A DNA stretch of 64,000 nt from Alphaproteobacteria bacterium HT1-32 (GTDB lineage Bacteria > Pseudomonadota > Alphaproteobacteria > Rhodospirillales > HT1-32), in assembly GCA_009649675.1 (NCBI GenBank), contig WJPL01000001.1, forward strand, positions 1,694,469-1,758,468, in the 5' to 3' direction. Positions 46,178 through 53,992 of the stretch are shown here, piece after piece. The translations under genes were made by a program, and so were the position numbers. The notes under the pieces are model-generated. The model saw nothing but the letters and a program-made list of their open reading frames with translations. It had not been told where the DNA came from and did no database searches. Numbering within the stretch: the stretch's first letter is position 1; each line of letters opens with the position of its first letter.

Positions 46178-47152
46178 TTACTTGATCAGGCCGAGTTCCT
46201 TATAGGCTTTCTCTGCGCCCGGATGCAGCGGGGCAGTGAGGCCATCCTTGACCATCTGTTCAGCTTTCAGATTGGCGAAAGCCGGATGCAGTTTGCGGAA
46301 ATCGTCGAGGTTCGACATGACCGCCTTGGCAACCACATAGGCAATTTCATCGGATACGGCTGATGATGAAACGAAGGTTGCACCGACACCGAAGGTCTTG
46401 GTGTCGTCCGGGTTGCCGGCATACATGCCGCCGGGGATATCCGCAAAACGGTAGTAAGGATTGGCACCGACCAGCTTGCTCGGAATATCGCCGGTTACGG
46501 CAACGATGTTTGCATCACAGGAAGACACGGTTTCCTGAACCATCGAAGCGGGGTGGCCGACCGTCATGAAGTAAGCGTCGATCTTGTTGTCGCAGAGTGC
46601 CTGACCCAGTTCAGCCGACTTCATTTCTGAGGCCAGCTTCAGGTCGTCGCGCTTCCAGCCATATTCGGCTTCCAGAACTTCCCAGGTGGCGCGGACGCCG
46701 GAACCGGGGTTGCCGATATTGACGCGCTTGCCCTTCAGGTCTTCAAAGCTTTTCACACCGGCTTCCCGACGGGCAACCACGGTGATCGGCTCGGCATGAA
46801 CGGAGAACATGGACCGCAGGTCCTTGTATGCCCCGGCTTCCTGGAAAGCGCCGGTACCATTGTAAGCATGGTACTGCACGTCTGACTGGGCGACGCCGAA
46901 TTCCAGCTCGCCTGCCTTGATGGTGTTGATGTTATAGGCAGAACCACCGGTCGATTCAGCGGAACAACGAATGCCGTGTTCCTTGCGGCCTGCATTGACC
47001 AGACGGCAGATTGCACCACCGGTCGGGTAATACACGCCGGTGACACCGCCGGTACCGATGGAAATGAAAGTCTGTTGTGCTGACGCGCCGGTCGCGGCAA
47101 GCGACAGGCCTGCAACGGCGACGGTAGCAATGAGTGTTTTTTTGAGGATCAT
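46178..47152 (-). CDS. TAXI-family TRAP transporter solute-binding protein
   Basis: A 324-residue periplasmic protein. A signal peptide (about 1-26, ending ASA) leads into [20 protein letters not shown] and [13 protein letters not shown], the TAXI-family substrate-binding block; [17 protein letters not shown]-type region and [18 protein letters not shown] follow. It works with the fused permease encoded next. Substrate unknown; TAXI proteins often bind dicarboxylates or glutamate-like solutes. The ATG at 47152 follows AGGAGGGGG closely. Confidence 0.9.
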   Translation of the reverse strand: MILKKTLIATVAVAGLSLAATGASAQQTFISIGTGGVTGVYYPTGGAICRLVNAGRKEHGIRCSAESTGGSAYNINTIKAGELEFGVAQSDVQYHAYNGTGAFQEAGAYKDLRSMFSVHAEPITVVARREAGVKSFEDLKGKRVNIGNPGSGVRATWEVLEAEYGWKRDDLKLASEMKSAELGQALCDNKIDAYFMTVGHPASMVQETVSSCDANIVAVTGDIPSKLVGANPYYRFADIPGGMYAGNPDDTKTFGVGATFVSSSAVSDEIAYVVAKAVMSNLDDFRKLHPAFANLKAEQMVKDGLTAPLHPGAEKAYKELGLIK

Positions 47153-47505
47153 GAACCCCCTCCTGTTTTCGTATGTGACTGTTTGCATAGGTTCGCCCTG
47201 ACGGTGCCGGTTTTCTGGCGATCATCAGAGCCGGTCATGATGCGACCGCACGAACGCACTGTCGTTCAGCGCATCCGGTTTTCTGGTCCGGAGCAGAAGG
47301 CACCGGATCAGAGATTTTCGGAATTGTTTCTGGAGCGTGTTATCGCTCAAGCAAAACCCCCTGTTATTCGAACATCGGCTGACTGGACTGGCTGGTTTAT
47401 CCGCCCGTCTTCTGCAATCCGCGTTCGTTTGTCGACGGAAATACCGTCAGAAGAAAAGTGTACCAGCTTGCCTAGCCATGGCAAGAAATCACGTTTCCAG
47501 CCAGA
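47153..47505. other. 353-bp gap between TAXI gene and class III aminotransferase
   Basis: No gene is supported here. It holds two direct copies of CCGGTTTTCTGG (47207-47218 and 47275-47286), 68 bp apart, in the likely promoter region of the TRAP operon. Near the aminotransferase stop there is a small hairpin (CTTGCC / GGCAAG, 47468-47486) that may end the aminotransferase transcript, without a strong T-run. Confidence 0.4.
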
Positions 47506-48840
47506 TTACCGGCTGCCGGGCAGAACCGCATCGACCGCATCACCCAGTCTTTCAACGATGGCGGACAGATCCTGTTCCGTAACGATGAAGGGTGGGGCCA
47601 GCAGGATATGATCGCCGGTCCGTCCGTCGACCGTACCCCCGCCGGGATAGCACATCAGACCGCGCTTCATGGCCTCTGTCTTGATCTTCCCGTTTACGGA
47701 AGCTGCCGGGTCCAGCGGTTCCTTGCTGGCCCGGTCGGCAACCAGTTCCAGTCCGCGAAACAGCCCTCGTCCGCGAATATCGCCGATATTCGGATGATTG
47801 CCGAAACGGTCCTGCAGCAGGGCATCCAGCCGGTCACCCATGGCTGTGACATTGGTCAGCAGATCCCGGTCCTGTATTTCCTTCTGCACGGCAAGGGAGG
47901 CTGCACAGGCCAGGGCGTGCCCCATATAGGTATGGCCATGCTGGAAGAAGCCCGACCCGTTGACAAAGGCATCATAGATTTTCTTCCGGACAATCGTCGC
48001 GCCAATCGGCTGGTATCCGGCCCCCAGACCTTTGGCGATGGCGACCATGTCGGGCAGAATCCCCTCCTGATGAAAGGCAAACAGATCGCCGGTCCGGCCC
48101 ATCCCGCACATCACTTCGTCCAGAATCAGCAGAACCCCGTATTTGTCGCAGATTTCCCGGATGCGCCGGAAATACCCTTCAACTGCGGGTACAGCCCCCA
48201 TGGTCGCACCGACAACAGGCTCTGCCACGAAGGCAGCGACCTGATCTTCTCCCAGTTTCAGGATGGTTTCTTCCAGCTCTCCTGCCACGCGCAGGCCATA
48301 GGCCTCATCGGTTTCCCCGGCTTCCTTCCAGCGCCAGGCATGGCAGGGGGCAATATGGGACGTGACGGGCAGCAGGACCGGTTCAAATTGCTGACGTCGC
48401 CACATATTCCCGCCCGCAGACAGCGCGCCGAGCGTGTTGCCGTGATAGCTCTGACGCCGGGCGATATAATGGCGGCGCTGTGGCTGGCCAATTTCAACAA
48501 AATACTGTCGGGCCATTTTCAGGGCGGTCTCGACAGCCTCGGACCCGCCACTGACAAAATAGACCCGGTCCAGATCACCCCCTGCCTGTTGGGTCAGAAA
48601 GTCGGCGAGCTGCTCCATCGGCTGATTGGTAAAAAAGCCGCTATGGGCAAAGGCCAGCTGATCCAGCTGTTCATGCATGGCCTGACGTACGGCCTCGCTG
48701 GAATGGCCAAGACAGGACACGGCCGCCCCGCCGCTGGCATCAATATACCGCTTTCCGGTGGCGTCGATCAGTTCGATACCATCACCCCGGACAGCCTGTG
48801 GCATGACCCCTCTGGTACTGCGATGAAAGACATGATCCAT
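47506..48840 (-). CDS. class III PLP-dependent aminotransferase
   Basis: A 444-residue omega-amino-acid type aminotransferase. LILDEVMCGMGRTGDLFAFH carries the PLP-ring Asp, and IAKGLGAGYQPIGATIV holds the Schiff-base Lys. VYFVSGGSEAVETALKMAR and SYHGNTLGALSAGG bind the PLP phosphate. The substrate (omega-amino acid, polyamine or diamine) is not readable. It lies upstream of the TRAP genes in the same direction, with a 353-bp gap, so cooperation is only possible, not shown. Confidence 0.9.
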   Translation of the reverse strand: MDHVFHRSTRGVMPQAVRGDGIELIDATGKRYIDASGGAAVSCLGHSSEAVRQAMHEQLDQLAFAHSGFFTNQPMEQLADFLTQQAGGDLDRVYFVSGGSEAVETALKMARQYFVEIGQPQRRHYIARRQSYHGNTLGALSAGGNMWRRQQFEPVLLPVTSHIAPCHAWRWKEAGETDEAYGLRVAGELEETILKLGEDQVAAFVAEPVVGATMGAVPAVEGYFRRIREICDKYGVLLILDEVMCGMGRTGDLFAFHQEGILPDMVAIAKGLGAGYQPIGATIVRKKIYDAFVNGSGFFQHGHTYMGHALACAASLAVQKEIQDRDLLTNVTAMGDRLDALLQDRFGNHPNIGDIRGRGLFRGLELVADRASKEPLDPAASVNGKIKTEAMKRGLMCYPGGGTVDGRTGDHILLAPPFIVTEQDLSAIVERLGDAVDAVLPGSR

Positions 48841-48917
48841 GGCCGGTTTCCTTCAAGATGCTGCGGGAAGCTTATCGGGAATCTGTGGATTGGCACAACC
48901 GGATTGCCTATGACGCG

Positions 48918-48946
48918 TTGATCGCACCGCGCGGGCTGGCTAAAGT
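48918..48946 (+). promoter_or_regulatory. putative promoter of apt-HPt
   Basis: TTGATC (48918-48923), a 17-bp spacer and TAAAGT (48941-48946), 33 bp ahead of the apt start in the 139-bp divergent gap. Confidence 0.45.
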
Positions 48947-48979
48947 CGCGCATCGAAATTACCCGGCAGAACCCAGATT

Positions 48980-49495
48980 ATGGATATCAAGGACCACATC
49001 CGCAGCGTGCCCGACTTTCCGAAGCCCGGCATTCTTTTCTATGACATTTCCACCCTGCTGGCCGACGCCGATGCCTGGCAGGTTGCCCTTGGTCGTCTGG
49101 CCAGGATTGTCCGGGGGTTTCAGCCTGACCTGCTGGTCGGCATTGAAAGCCGGGGATTCCTGGTTGCTGCCCCTCTGGCGCTGAAGCTGGGCAGCGGATT
49201 TGTGATGGTCCGCAAACAGGGCAAGCTTCCCGGCAAGACCATCCCGTTCGAATATGAACTCGAATACGGCACGGATACGGTGGAGATTCAGGAAGATGCC
49301 ATCAAGCCCGGTCAGCGGGTGGTGGTGCTGGATGATCTGCTGGCCACTGGCGGCACGTTGCAGGCGTCCATTGATCTGCTGCGCAAGGTTGGTGCCGATG
49401 TTGTCGGGGCGGCCTGTCTGATCGAACTGACTTTCCTGAATGGCCGTGACCGGCTGGATGTCCCGTTCGAGGCGCTGGTCGCCTATGACTCCTGA
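48980..49495 (+). CDS. apt: adenine phosphoribosyltransferase
   Basis: A 171-residue salvage enzyme making AMP from adenine and PRPP. The PRPP-binding motif is [17 protein letters not shown], and [18 protein letters not shown] and [20 protein letters not shown] are apt signatures. Standard length. Its last bases overlap the HPt-protein start (8 bp before the stop), suggesting one transcript. Confidence 0.96.
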   Translation: MDIKDHIRSVPDFPKPGILFYDISTLLADADAWQVALGRLARIVRGFQPDLLVGIESRGFLVAAPLALKLGSGFVMVRKQGKLPGKTIPFEYELEYGTDTVEIQEDAIKPGQRVVVLDDLLATGGTLQASIDLLRKVGADVVGAACLIELTFLNGRDRLDVPFEALVAYDS

Positions 49496-49847
49496 CCATC
49501 CGTCGGGGCTGGTTGATGCGGCAATGATTGAGGATGTCCGGCAGAATGTTTCTGCCGGGGCTGCGGACAGTCTGTACGCAGATTTTTTTGCAGAAGTCAG
49601 AAATCACGGTTTAACGGATCAGGATAACCAGCCGGTTGATATGGCCGTGATGGCAGACCGGGCGCATTCCCTGAAAAGTGTCTGCGGTACGTTTGGGCTT
49701 GTCGGCCTCGCTGAGATCGCACGGGAAATCGAATTCTGCTGTCTGAAGGATGACAAGGATCGTGCCCGGCAGCTGACACTGGATTTCCAGTCTGTCACCG
49801 AGGCTTCGATTGATGAGGCGCAGTCGGTTCTTGACGGGAAAAACTGA
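49485..49847 (+). CDS. orphan histidine-containing phosphotransfer (HPt) protein
   Basis: A 120-residue single-domain HPt protein. The phospho-accepting His is H61 in [19 protein letters not shown], matching the HxLK signature (here K-S-V-C rather than the more common K-G). No other domain is seen. It shares a transcript with apt and runs tail-to-tail (8-bp gap) with the sigma-54 response regulator at 49856, which it may feed, as LuxU feeds LuxO. The cognate hybrid kinase is not in this window. Confidence 0.82.
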   Translation: MTPDHPSGLVDAAMIEDVRQNVSAGAADSLYADFFAEVRNHGLTDQDNQPVDMAVMADRAHSLKSVCGTFGLVGLAEIAREIEFCCLKDDKDRARQLTLDFQSVTEASIDEAQSVLDGKN

Positions 49848-49855
49848 AACCCGTT

Positions 49856-51292
49856 TCAGGTTTCCGGCGTGGCTGCACTTCGTTTAGTTTCCTGCCAGAC
49901 AGCCAGTTTCCGGTATAGCGTCGACGGACTGACATCCAGAGCCTCTGCCGCTTTCGGTATATTTCCGTCCATCTGTGAAATGGCGGCTTCAATGACCCGT
50001 CGTTCGACAAGACGCAGCGGTTCAATCGGGCCTGTGGCGGCGTCTTCTGTTCGCTGTCCGGTATCTGTGGCCCGTCGCATCATGCGTTGTCGCCGGTCCT
50101 GATTGGTGTCGATGGCCGCTGCAATTCTTTCCGGCAGCATTGTCATGCTGACCCGTTCACCGTCGTTCAGAACAACAACATTGCGCAGGGTGTTTTCCAG
50201 CTCACGCACATTACCCGGCCAGTCATATTGTTGCAGTGCCTGACGGGCAGGTTCGTCGAAACCGGTGAAGCTTTTCCCTTCTTCCTTGCAGATCCGCGCA
50301 AGGACATGATCGGCAATGTCGAGGACATCACTGTCGCGATCCCGGAGTGGTGGTAACAATACGGGGATCACATGCAGCCGGTAATACAGGTCTTCGCGAA
50401 ACCGGCCGGCCATCACCTCTTCCCAGGGATCGCGGTTGGTCGCACAGACGAAACGGACATCCACACTTTCATCCGCACCACCGCCAACCTTCTGAAATCG
50501 CCCGGTCTGTATGAAGCGCAGCAGCTTAGTCTGGAGGGCCATTGGCATTTCGCAGATTTCATCAAGGAACAGGGTTCCCTTGTCGGCCCGGGTTGCGGCC
50601 CCGTCACGATTGGCTACGGCTCCGGTAAAGGCTCCTTTTACATGACCGAAAATTTCGCTTTCCATCAGCTCGCCGGGAATGGCACCACAATTGATGGCGA
50701 CCAGAGGCTGGGCATGCCGTGGTGAGCGGTTGTGGACCGCCTCGGCAGTCAGTTCCTTGCCGGTCCCGGATTCACCGGTCACAAAGACGGTAGCCTTCGA
50801 CGAGGCAGCACTTTCAATAATGCGGTAGACCGCCTGCATGGGCAGGGATGAGCCGATGAAGCGGCAATATTCACGGCGATCAAATGTATCGCGATAAGTC
50901 GCGACGATGGTCCGCAACGACGCCTGCTCCATCGCGTTCCGCAGGGTGACGACCAGCCGGTTGGCAGTGAAAGGTTTGACGAGGAAGTCGGTCGCACCGG
51001 CCTGCATGGCCTCGACGGCGATATTGACCGATCCGTGCGCTGTAATGACGATCACCGTATCGGCGAGGTCTTCCTGCCGGATGGTGCGCAGGATATCCAG
51101 ACCATCCATATCCGGCAGTTTGAGATCAAGAAGCACCGTCGACGGATGCAACCGGCGCAGGGCTTCCAGCGCTGCCGCACCGGTGGCGACAGTATGCAGA
51201 TTGACGGGCTCGTCGCGCAGATATTCAGCATACACCCGCGACAGCGAGAGTGTATCTTCGACGAGCAGAATGTCCGGCAAGAGGTCCGGCAT
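49856..51292 (-). CDS. sigma-54-dependent response regulator (NtrC/LuxO family)
   Basis: A 478-residue protein with three domains. The receiver (about 1-125) has acidic ED at 12-13, phospho-acceptor D56 in LLDLKLPDMDG and K at the FLVKPF motif. The AAA+ domain (about 145-380) has Walker A GESGTGKE, the sigma-54-contact loop GAFTGA, LFLDEICEMP Walker B and the R-finger region FREDLYYRL. A Fis-type HTH ends it (GNIPKAAEALDVSPSTLYRK). The ATG at 51292 fits the receiver start; a GTG at 51352 would add 20 residues. Architecture matches LuxO closely. Confidence 0.92.
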   Translation of the reverse strand: MPDLLPDILLVEDTLSLSRVYAEYLRDEPVNLHTVATGAAALEALRRLHPSTVLLDLKLPDMDGLDILRTIRQEDLADTVIVITAHGSVNIAVEAMQAGATDFLVKPFTANRLVVTLRNAMEQASLRTIVATYRDTFDRREYCRFIGSSLPMQAVYRIIESAASSKATVFVTGESGTGKELTAEAVHNRSPRHAQPLVAINCGAIPGELMESEIFGHVKGAFTGAVANRDGAATRADKGTLFLDEICEMPMALQTKLLRFIQTGRFQKVGGGADESVDVRFVCATNRDPWEEVMAGRFREDLYYRLHVIPVLLPPLRDRDSDVLDIADHVLARICKEEGKSFTGFDEPARQALQQYDWPGNVRELENTLRNVVVLNDGERVSMTMLPERIAAAIDTNQDRRQRMMRRATDTGQRTEDAATGPIEPLRLVERRVIEAAISQMDGNIPKAAEALDVSPSTLYRKLAVWQETKRSAATPET

Positions 51293-51381
51293 ATGGTTTG
51301 GTCCTGTAGTGCGATCTTTCGGTATGAATCCGGCTGATCTCAGGACTTGCACGCAAAAAAGCCAGAAAACCCGAAACAGAA

Positions 51382-51410
51382 AACGCCCGCCGATTTAATC
51401 GGCGGGCGTT
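51382..51410 (-). terminator. terminator downstream of pstS
   Basis: AACGCCCGCCGAT and ATCGGCGGGCGTT form a perfect 13-bp stem with a 3-nt loop. Read on the minus strand the base is followed by a TTTTCTGTTT stretch, so it ends the pstS transcript. It lies 26 bp past the pstS stop. Confidence 0.9.
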
Positions 51411-51436
51411 CCCGTCATCCGATCCTGAAGATCAGA

Positions 51437-52462
51437 TTACATGCTCAGGTTGGCCAGGCCACGGGCGTCGGCGGCAACTTTCTTGCGTTCGGCGTCCGGC
51501 AGCGGGATCAGGCCCTTGTCTGCGAGATAACCTTCCGGACCCCATGCCTTTTCAGCGGTGAATTCGCTCAGATATTCAGCAATACCCGGAACAACACCGA
51601 CATGAGCTTTCTTCACATAGAAGTACAGCGAGCGGGATACCGGGTAGGAGCCATCGGCGATCAGCTCGAAGGTCGGGTCGACACCGTCAACAATGCTGCC
51701 CTGCAGTTTGTCAGCGTTCTGGTCAAGGAAGGAGAAGCCGAAGATACCGAAGGCATCCGGATTGGCGTCGAGTTTCTGAACGATCAGATTGTCGTTTTCG
51801 CCGGCTTCAACATAGGCACCATCTTCACGGATCGAACCGGCAGCGGCACCAAAGGCTTTTTTGTCGAGGCTCTTCATGAACTTGTTGGCATGCGCGCCGC
51901 CTTCCATGGCGAGCTCAACGAATGCATCACGGGTGCCGGACGTCGGCGGCGGGCCGAGAACCTCGATTTTCTTCTTCGGCAGTGACGGGTCAATTTCGTT
52001 CCACATCTTGTACGGATTGGCGACCAGCTTGCCATCAACCGGAACTTCGCGGGCGAGAGCGAGGAAGATCTGCTCAAGAGTCACGGTCATCTGCGGGGAT
52101 TTCTTCGAATTGGAGAAGACGATACCGTCAAAGCCGACCTTGACTTCGGTGATTTCGGTGACGCCATTCTTTGCGCAAAGCTCGACTTCCGAAGACTTGA
52201 TGCGGCGGGAAGCGTTGGTGATGTCCGGGTGGTCAACGCCAACACCGGCGCAGAACAGTTTCAGACCGCCACCGGAACCCGTGCTTTCAACAACCGGGGT
52301 CTTGAAGGAGGTGGAGCGACCGAATTCTTCAGCAACAGCCGAGGAGAACGGGAAAACCGTTGACGAACCGACGATGCGGATCTGGTCGCGGGCTGAGGCC
52401 GACTGGGCCATGGTGGTTGCGACAACTGCCGTAATCGCAAATGCGAGGGTTTTCTTGAACAC
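51437..52462 (-). CDS. pstS: phosphate-binding protein PstS
   Basis: A 341-residue periplasmic binding protein. A signal peptide (about 1-24, ending SASA) precedes IRIVGSSTVFPFSSAVAEEF and VESTGSGGGLKLFCAG, the phosphate-binding loops, and PPTSGTRDAFVELAM, all PstS hallmarks. The GTG at 52462 has GGAGAG 6 bp upstream; an ATG at 52498 is open in frame but lies before a poor signal. No pstC, pstA, pstB or phoU is adjacent. A Pho-box-like element lies upstream. Confidence 0.9.
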   Translation of the reverse strand: MFKKTLAFAITAVVATTMAQSASARDQIRIVGSSTVFPFSSAVAEEFGRSTSFKTPVVESTGSGGGLKLFCAGVGVDHPDITNASRRIKSSEVELCAKNGVTEITEVKVGFDGIVFSNSKKSPQMTVTLEQIFLALAREVPVDGKLVANPYKMWNEIDPSLPKKKIEVLGPPPTSGTRDAFVELAMEGGAHANKFMKSLDKKAFGAAAGSIREDGAYVEAGENDNLIVQKLDANPDAFGIFGFSFLDQNADKLQGSIVDGVDPTFELIADGSYPVSRSLYFYVKKAHVGVVPGIAEYLSEFTAEKAWGPEGYLADKGLIPLPDAERKKVAADARGLANLSM

Positions 52463-52544
52463 TGGGGACTCTCCGAGTTGGTTCCAAATTTCGGACACCG
52501 CGGTGAAATATGTGCGGCGAACGCTGCCTTCCTACAGACGGGGC

Positions 52545-52562
52545 GTTACAGCTTTGTGACAA
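52545..52562 (-). promoter_or_regulatory. Pho box upstream of pstS
   Basis: On the minus strand, TTGTCAC-AAAG-CTGTAAC matches the two-half-site PhoB consensus (CTGTCAT-n4-CTGTCAT) at 11-bp spacing. A third, weaker GTCAT lies 10 bp further up. A TAGGAA about 10 bp downstream could be the -10 of a PhoB-activated promoter. Confidence 0.7.
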
Positions 52563-52639
52563 AAAATGACGCTGTTGAAATTTGTTGCCGGACGGACCGT
52601 CAGCCTGCAGCCTCCTCCCTGACCGGAGACATGCGCGTA

Positions 52640-53983
52640 ATGACAGACGACACCCTTTATCAGCAGGCAATCAGCCATCTCTCTGCCGGAAGGAACTGGC
52701 AGGCGGAACTGGTCGCCCGGAAAATGCTGTCACGCGATCCGGTTGATCCGCAGGCATGGATTGTCCGGGCACAGTATTGCCAGCGATCCGGGGACCGGGC
52801 AGGCGCCGTTGCGGCTTGTCAGCAGGCCAGACAATTTGCGGGAAGCCGGCCGGATATTCTGCAGGCTCTGGGTTCGCTGTATGCCGGGCTTGGCTTGCGG
52901 GAGGAGGCGGATGCAACTTACGCTCGGCTGCTGGAAGCCGACCCGGAAAACCTGCCCGGTCTGGTCAATCGCGGAAATATCCAGCTTGGGCTGGGCAATG
53001 CAGCGGCGGCAGCCGGATATCAGAGGCAGGCTATTGCGCTCAATCCCGGATTGCCGGAAGCCTATTATAATCTGGCCTCAGCCCTGTTCCATTCAGGTGA
53101 GACAGAGCAGGCGTTTGATGCCTATGAGTGGCGCTGGAAAGTCAGCGCCTTCACAACCCGGGCGCCGGATTTCCGTCAGCCACGCTGGCAGCAGGAAGAA
53201 ACCGGAGGCGGGTCTTTGCTGATCACCCCGGAGCAGGGACTGGGTGACAGTATTCATTTCATTCGTTTCGCCGGAATGGCGAAATCATACTTCCGTCAGG
53301 TCTTTGTGGAAGTACCACGGCCCCTGATCCGGCTGTTCAGGGATGTGCCGGGTATCGACGGGCTTGTGCCCTATGGCGGGCCTTATCCGGACTTTGATCG
53401 CTGGGCGCCACTGCTCAGCCTGCCGCATCTGATGAACCTGAAACGGGACAGCTATCCGAAGCCCCCCTATCTGTCCGCATCAGGGGACAGGTCACGGGAC
53501 CGAAATAAAGAGGACAGGCTAAGGGTCGGGTTCTCATGGACCGGTAATCCGCTATCGCGCAACAATCATCTCCGCAGTTCAACGTTCGCAGATTTTCTGC
53601 CGCTTTTGCACCGACAGGATATCCGCCCGGTAAATTTGCAGAAAGATACGCCACCGGGACAGTTCTCTCATCCCGCCCTTCGGGAGCAGGTCACTGATCC
53701 GATGCCGGGCGTGAAGGATTTTGCGGATACGGCAGACATCATCAGCGGCCTCGATCTGGTGGTGACTGTTGATAATGTGGTCGCGCATCTTGCCGGTGCG
53801 ATGGGGGTGCCGGTTCTGGTGCTGCTGCCGACCCTGCCGGACTGGCGCTGGGGGCTGACCGGAGACCGCACCTTCTGGTATCCGTCAATGCGTCTGTATC
53901 GGGAAGACAGGGTGCAAGGCTGGAAGCCGGCCTTCGCGGCAATGGAACAGACGATCTCGGAAATTACAGGCTCATCATCCTGA
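52640..53983 (+). CDS. TPR-repeat protein with glycosyltransferase family 9-like C-terminus
   Basis: A 447-residue protein. Residues 1-180 are about five tetratricopeptide units (ILQALGSLYAGLGLREEADA, LVNRGNIQLGLGNAAAAAGY, PEAYYNLASALFHSGETEQA). The rest resembles GT9/heptosyltransferase-like folds: TPEQGLGDSIHFIRFAGMA, RVGFSWTGNPLSRNN and LVVTVDNVVAHLAGAMGVPV. Such fusions are linked to O-linked or surface glycosylation. ATG at 52640 is preferred; 52631 is also possible. Divergent from pstS, sharing its control region. Confidence 0.78.
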   Translation: MTDDTLYQQAISHLSAGRNWQAELVARKMLSRDPVDPQAWIVRAQYCQRSGDRAGAVAACQQARQFAGSRPDILQALGSLYAGLGLREEADATYARLLEADPENLPGLVNRGNIQLGLGNAAAAAGYQRQAIALNPGLPEAYYNLASALFHSGETEQAFDAYEWRWKVSAFTTRAPDFRQPRWQQEETGGGSLLITPEQGLGDSIHFIRFAGMAKSYFRQVFVEVPRPLIRLFRDVPGIDGLVPYGGPYPDFDRWAPLLSLPHLMNLKRDSYPKPPYLSASGDRSRDRNKEDRLRVGFSWTGNPLSRNNHLRSSTFADFLPLLHRQDIRPVNLQKDTPPGQFSHPALREQVTDPMPGVKDFADTADIISGLDLVVTVDNVVAHLAGAMGVPVLVLLPTLPDWRWGLTGDRTFWYPSMRLYREDRVQGWKPAFAAMEQTISEITGSSS

Positions 53984-53992
53984 GCCGGGTGT

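Noticed and set aside
47608-48921. 437-codon plus-strand open frame opposite the class III aminotransferase
   Set aside because: The minus frame has complete PLP motifs; the plus frame has none.
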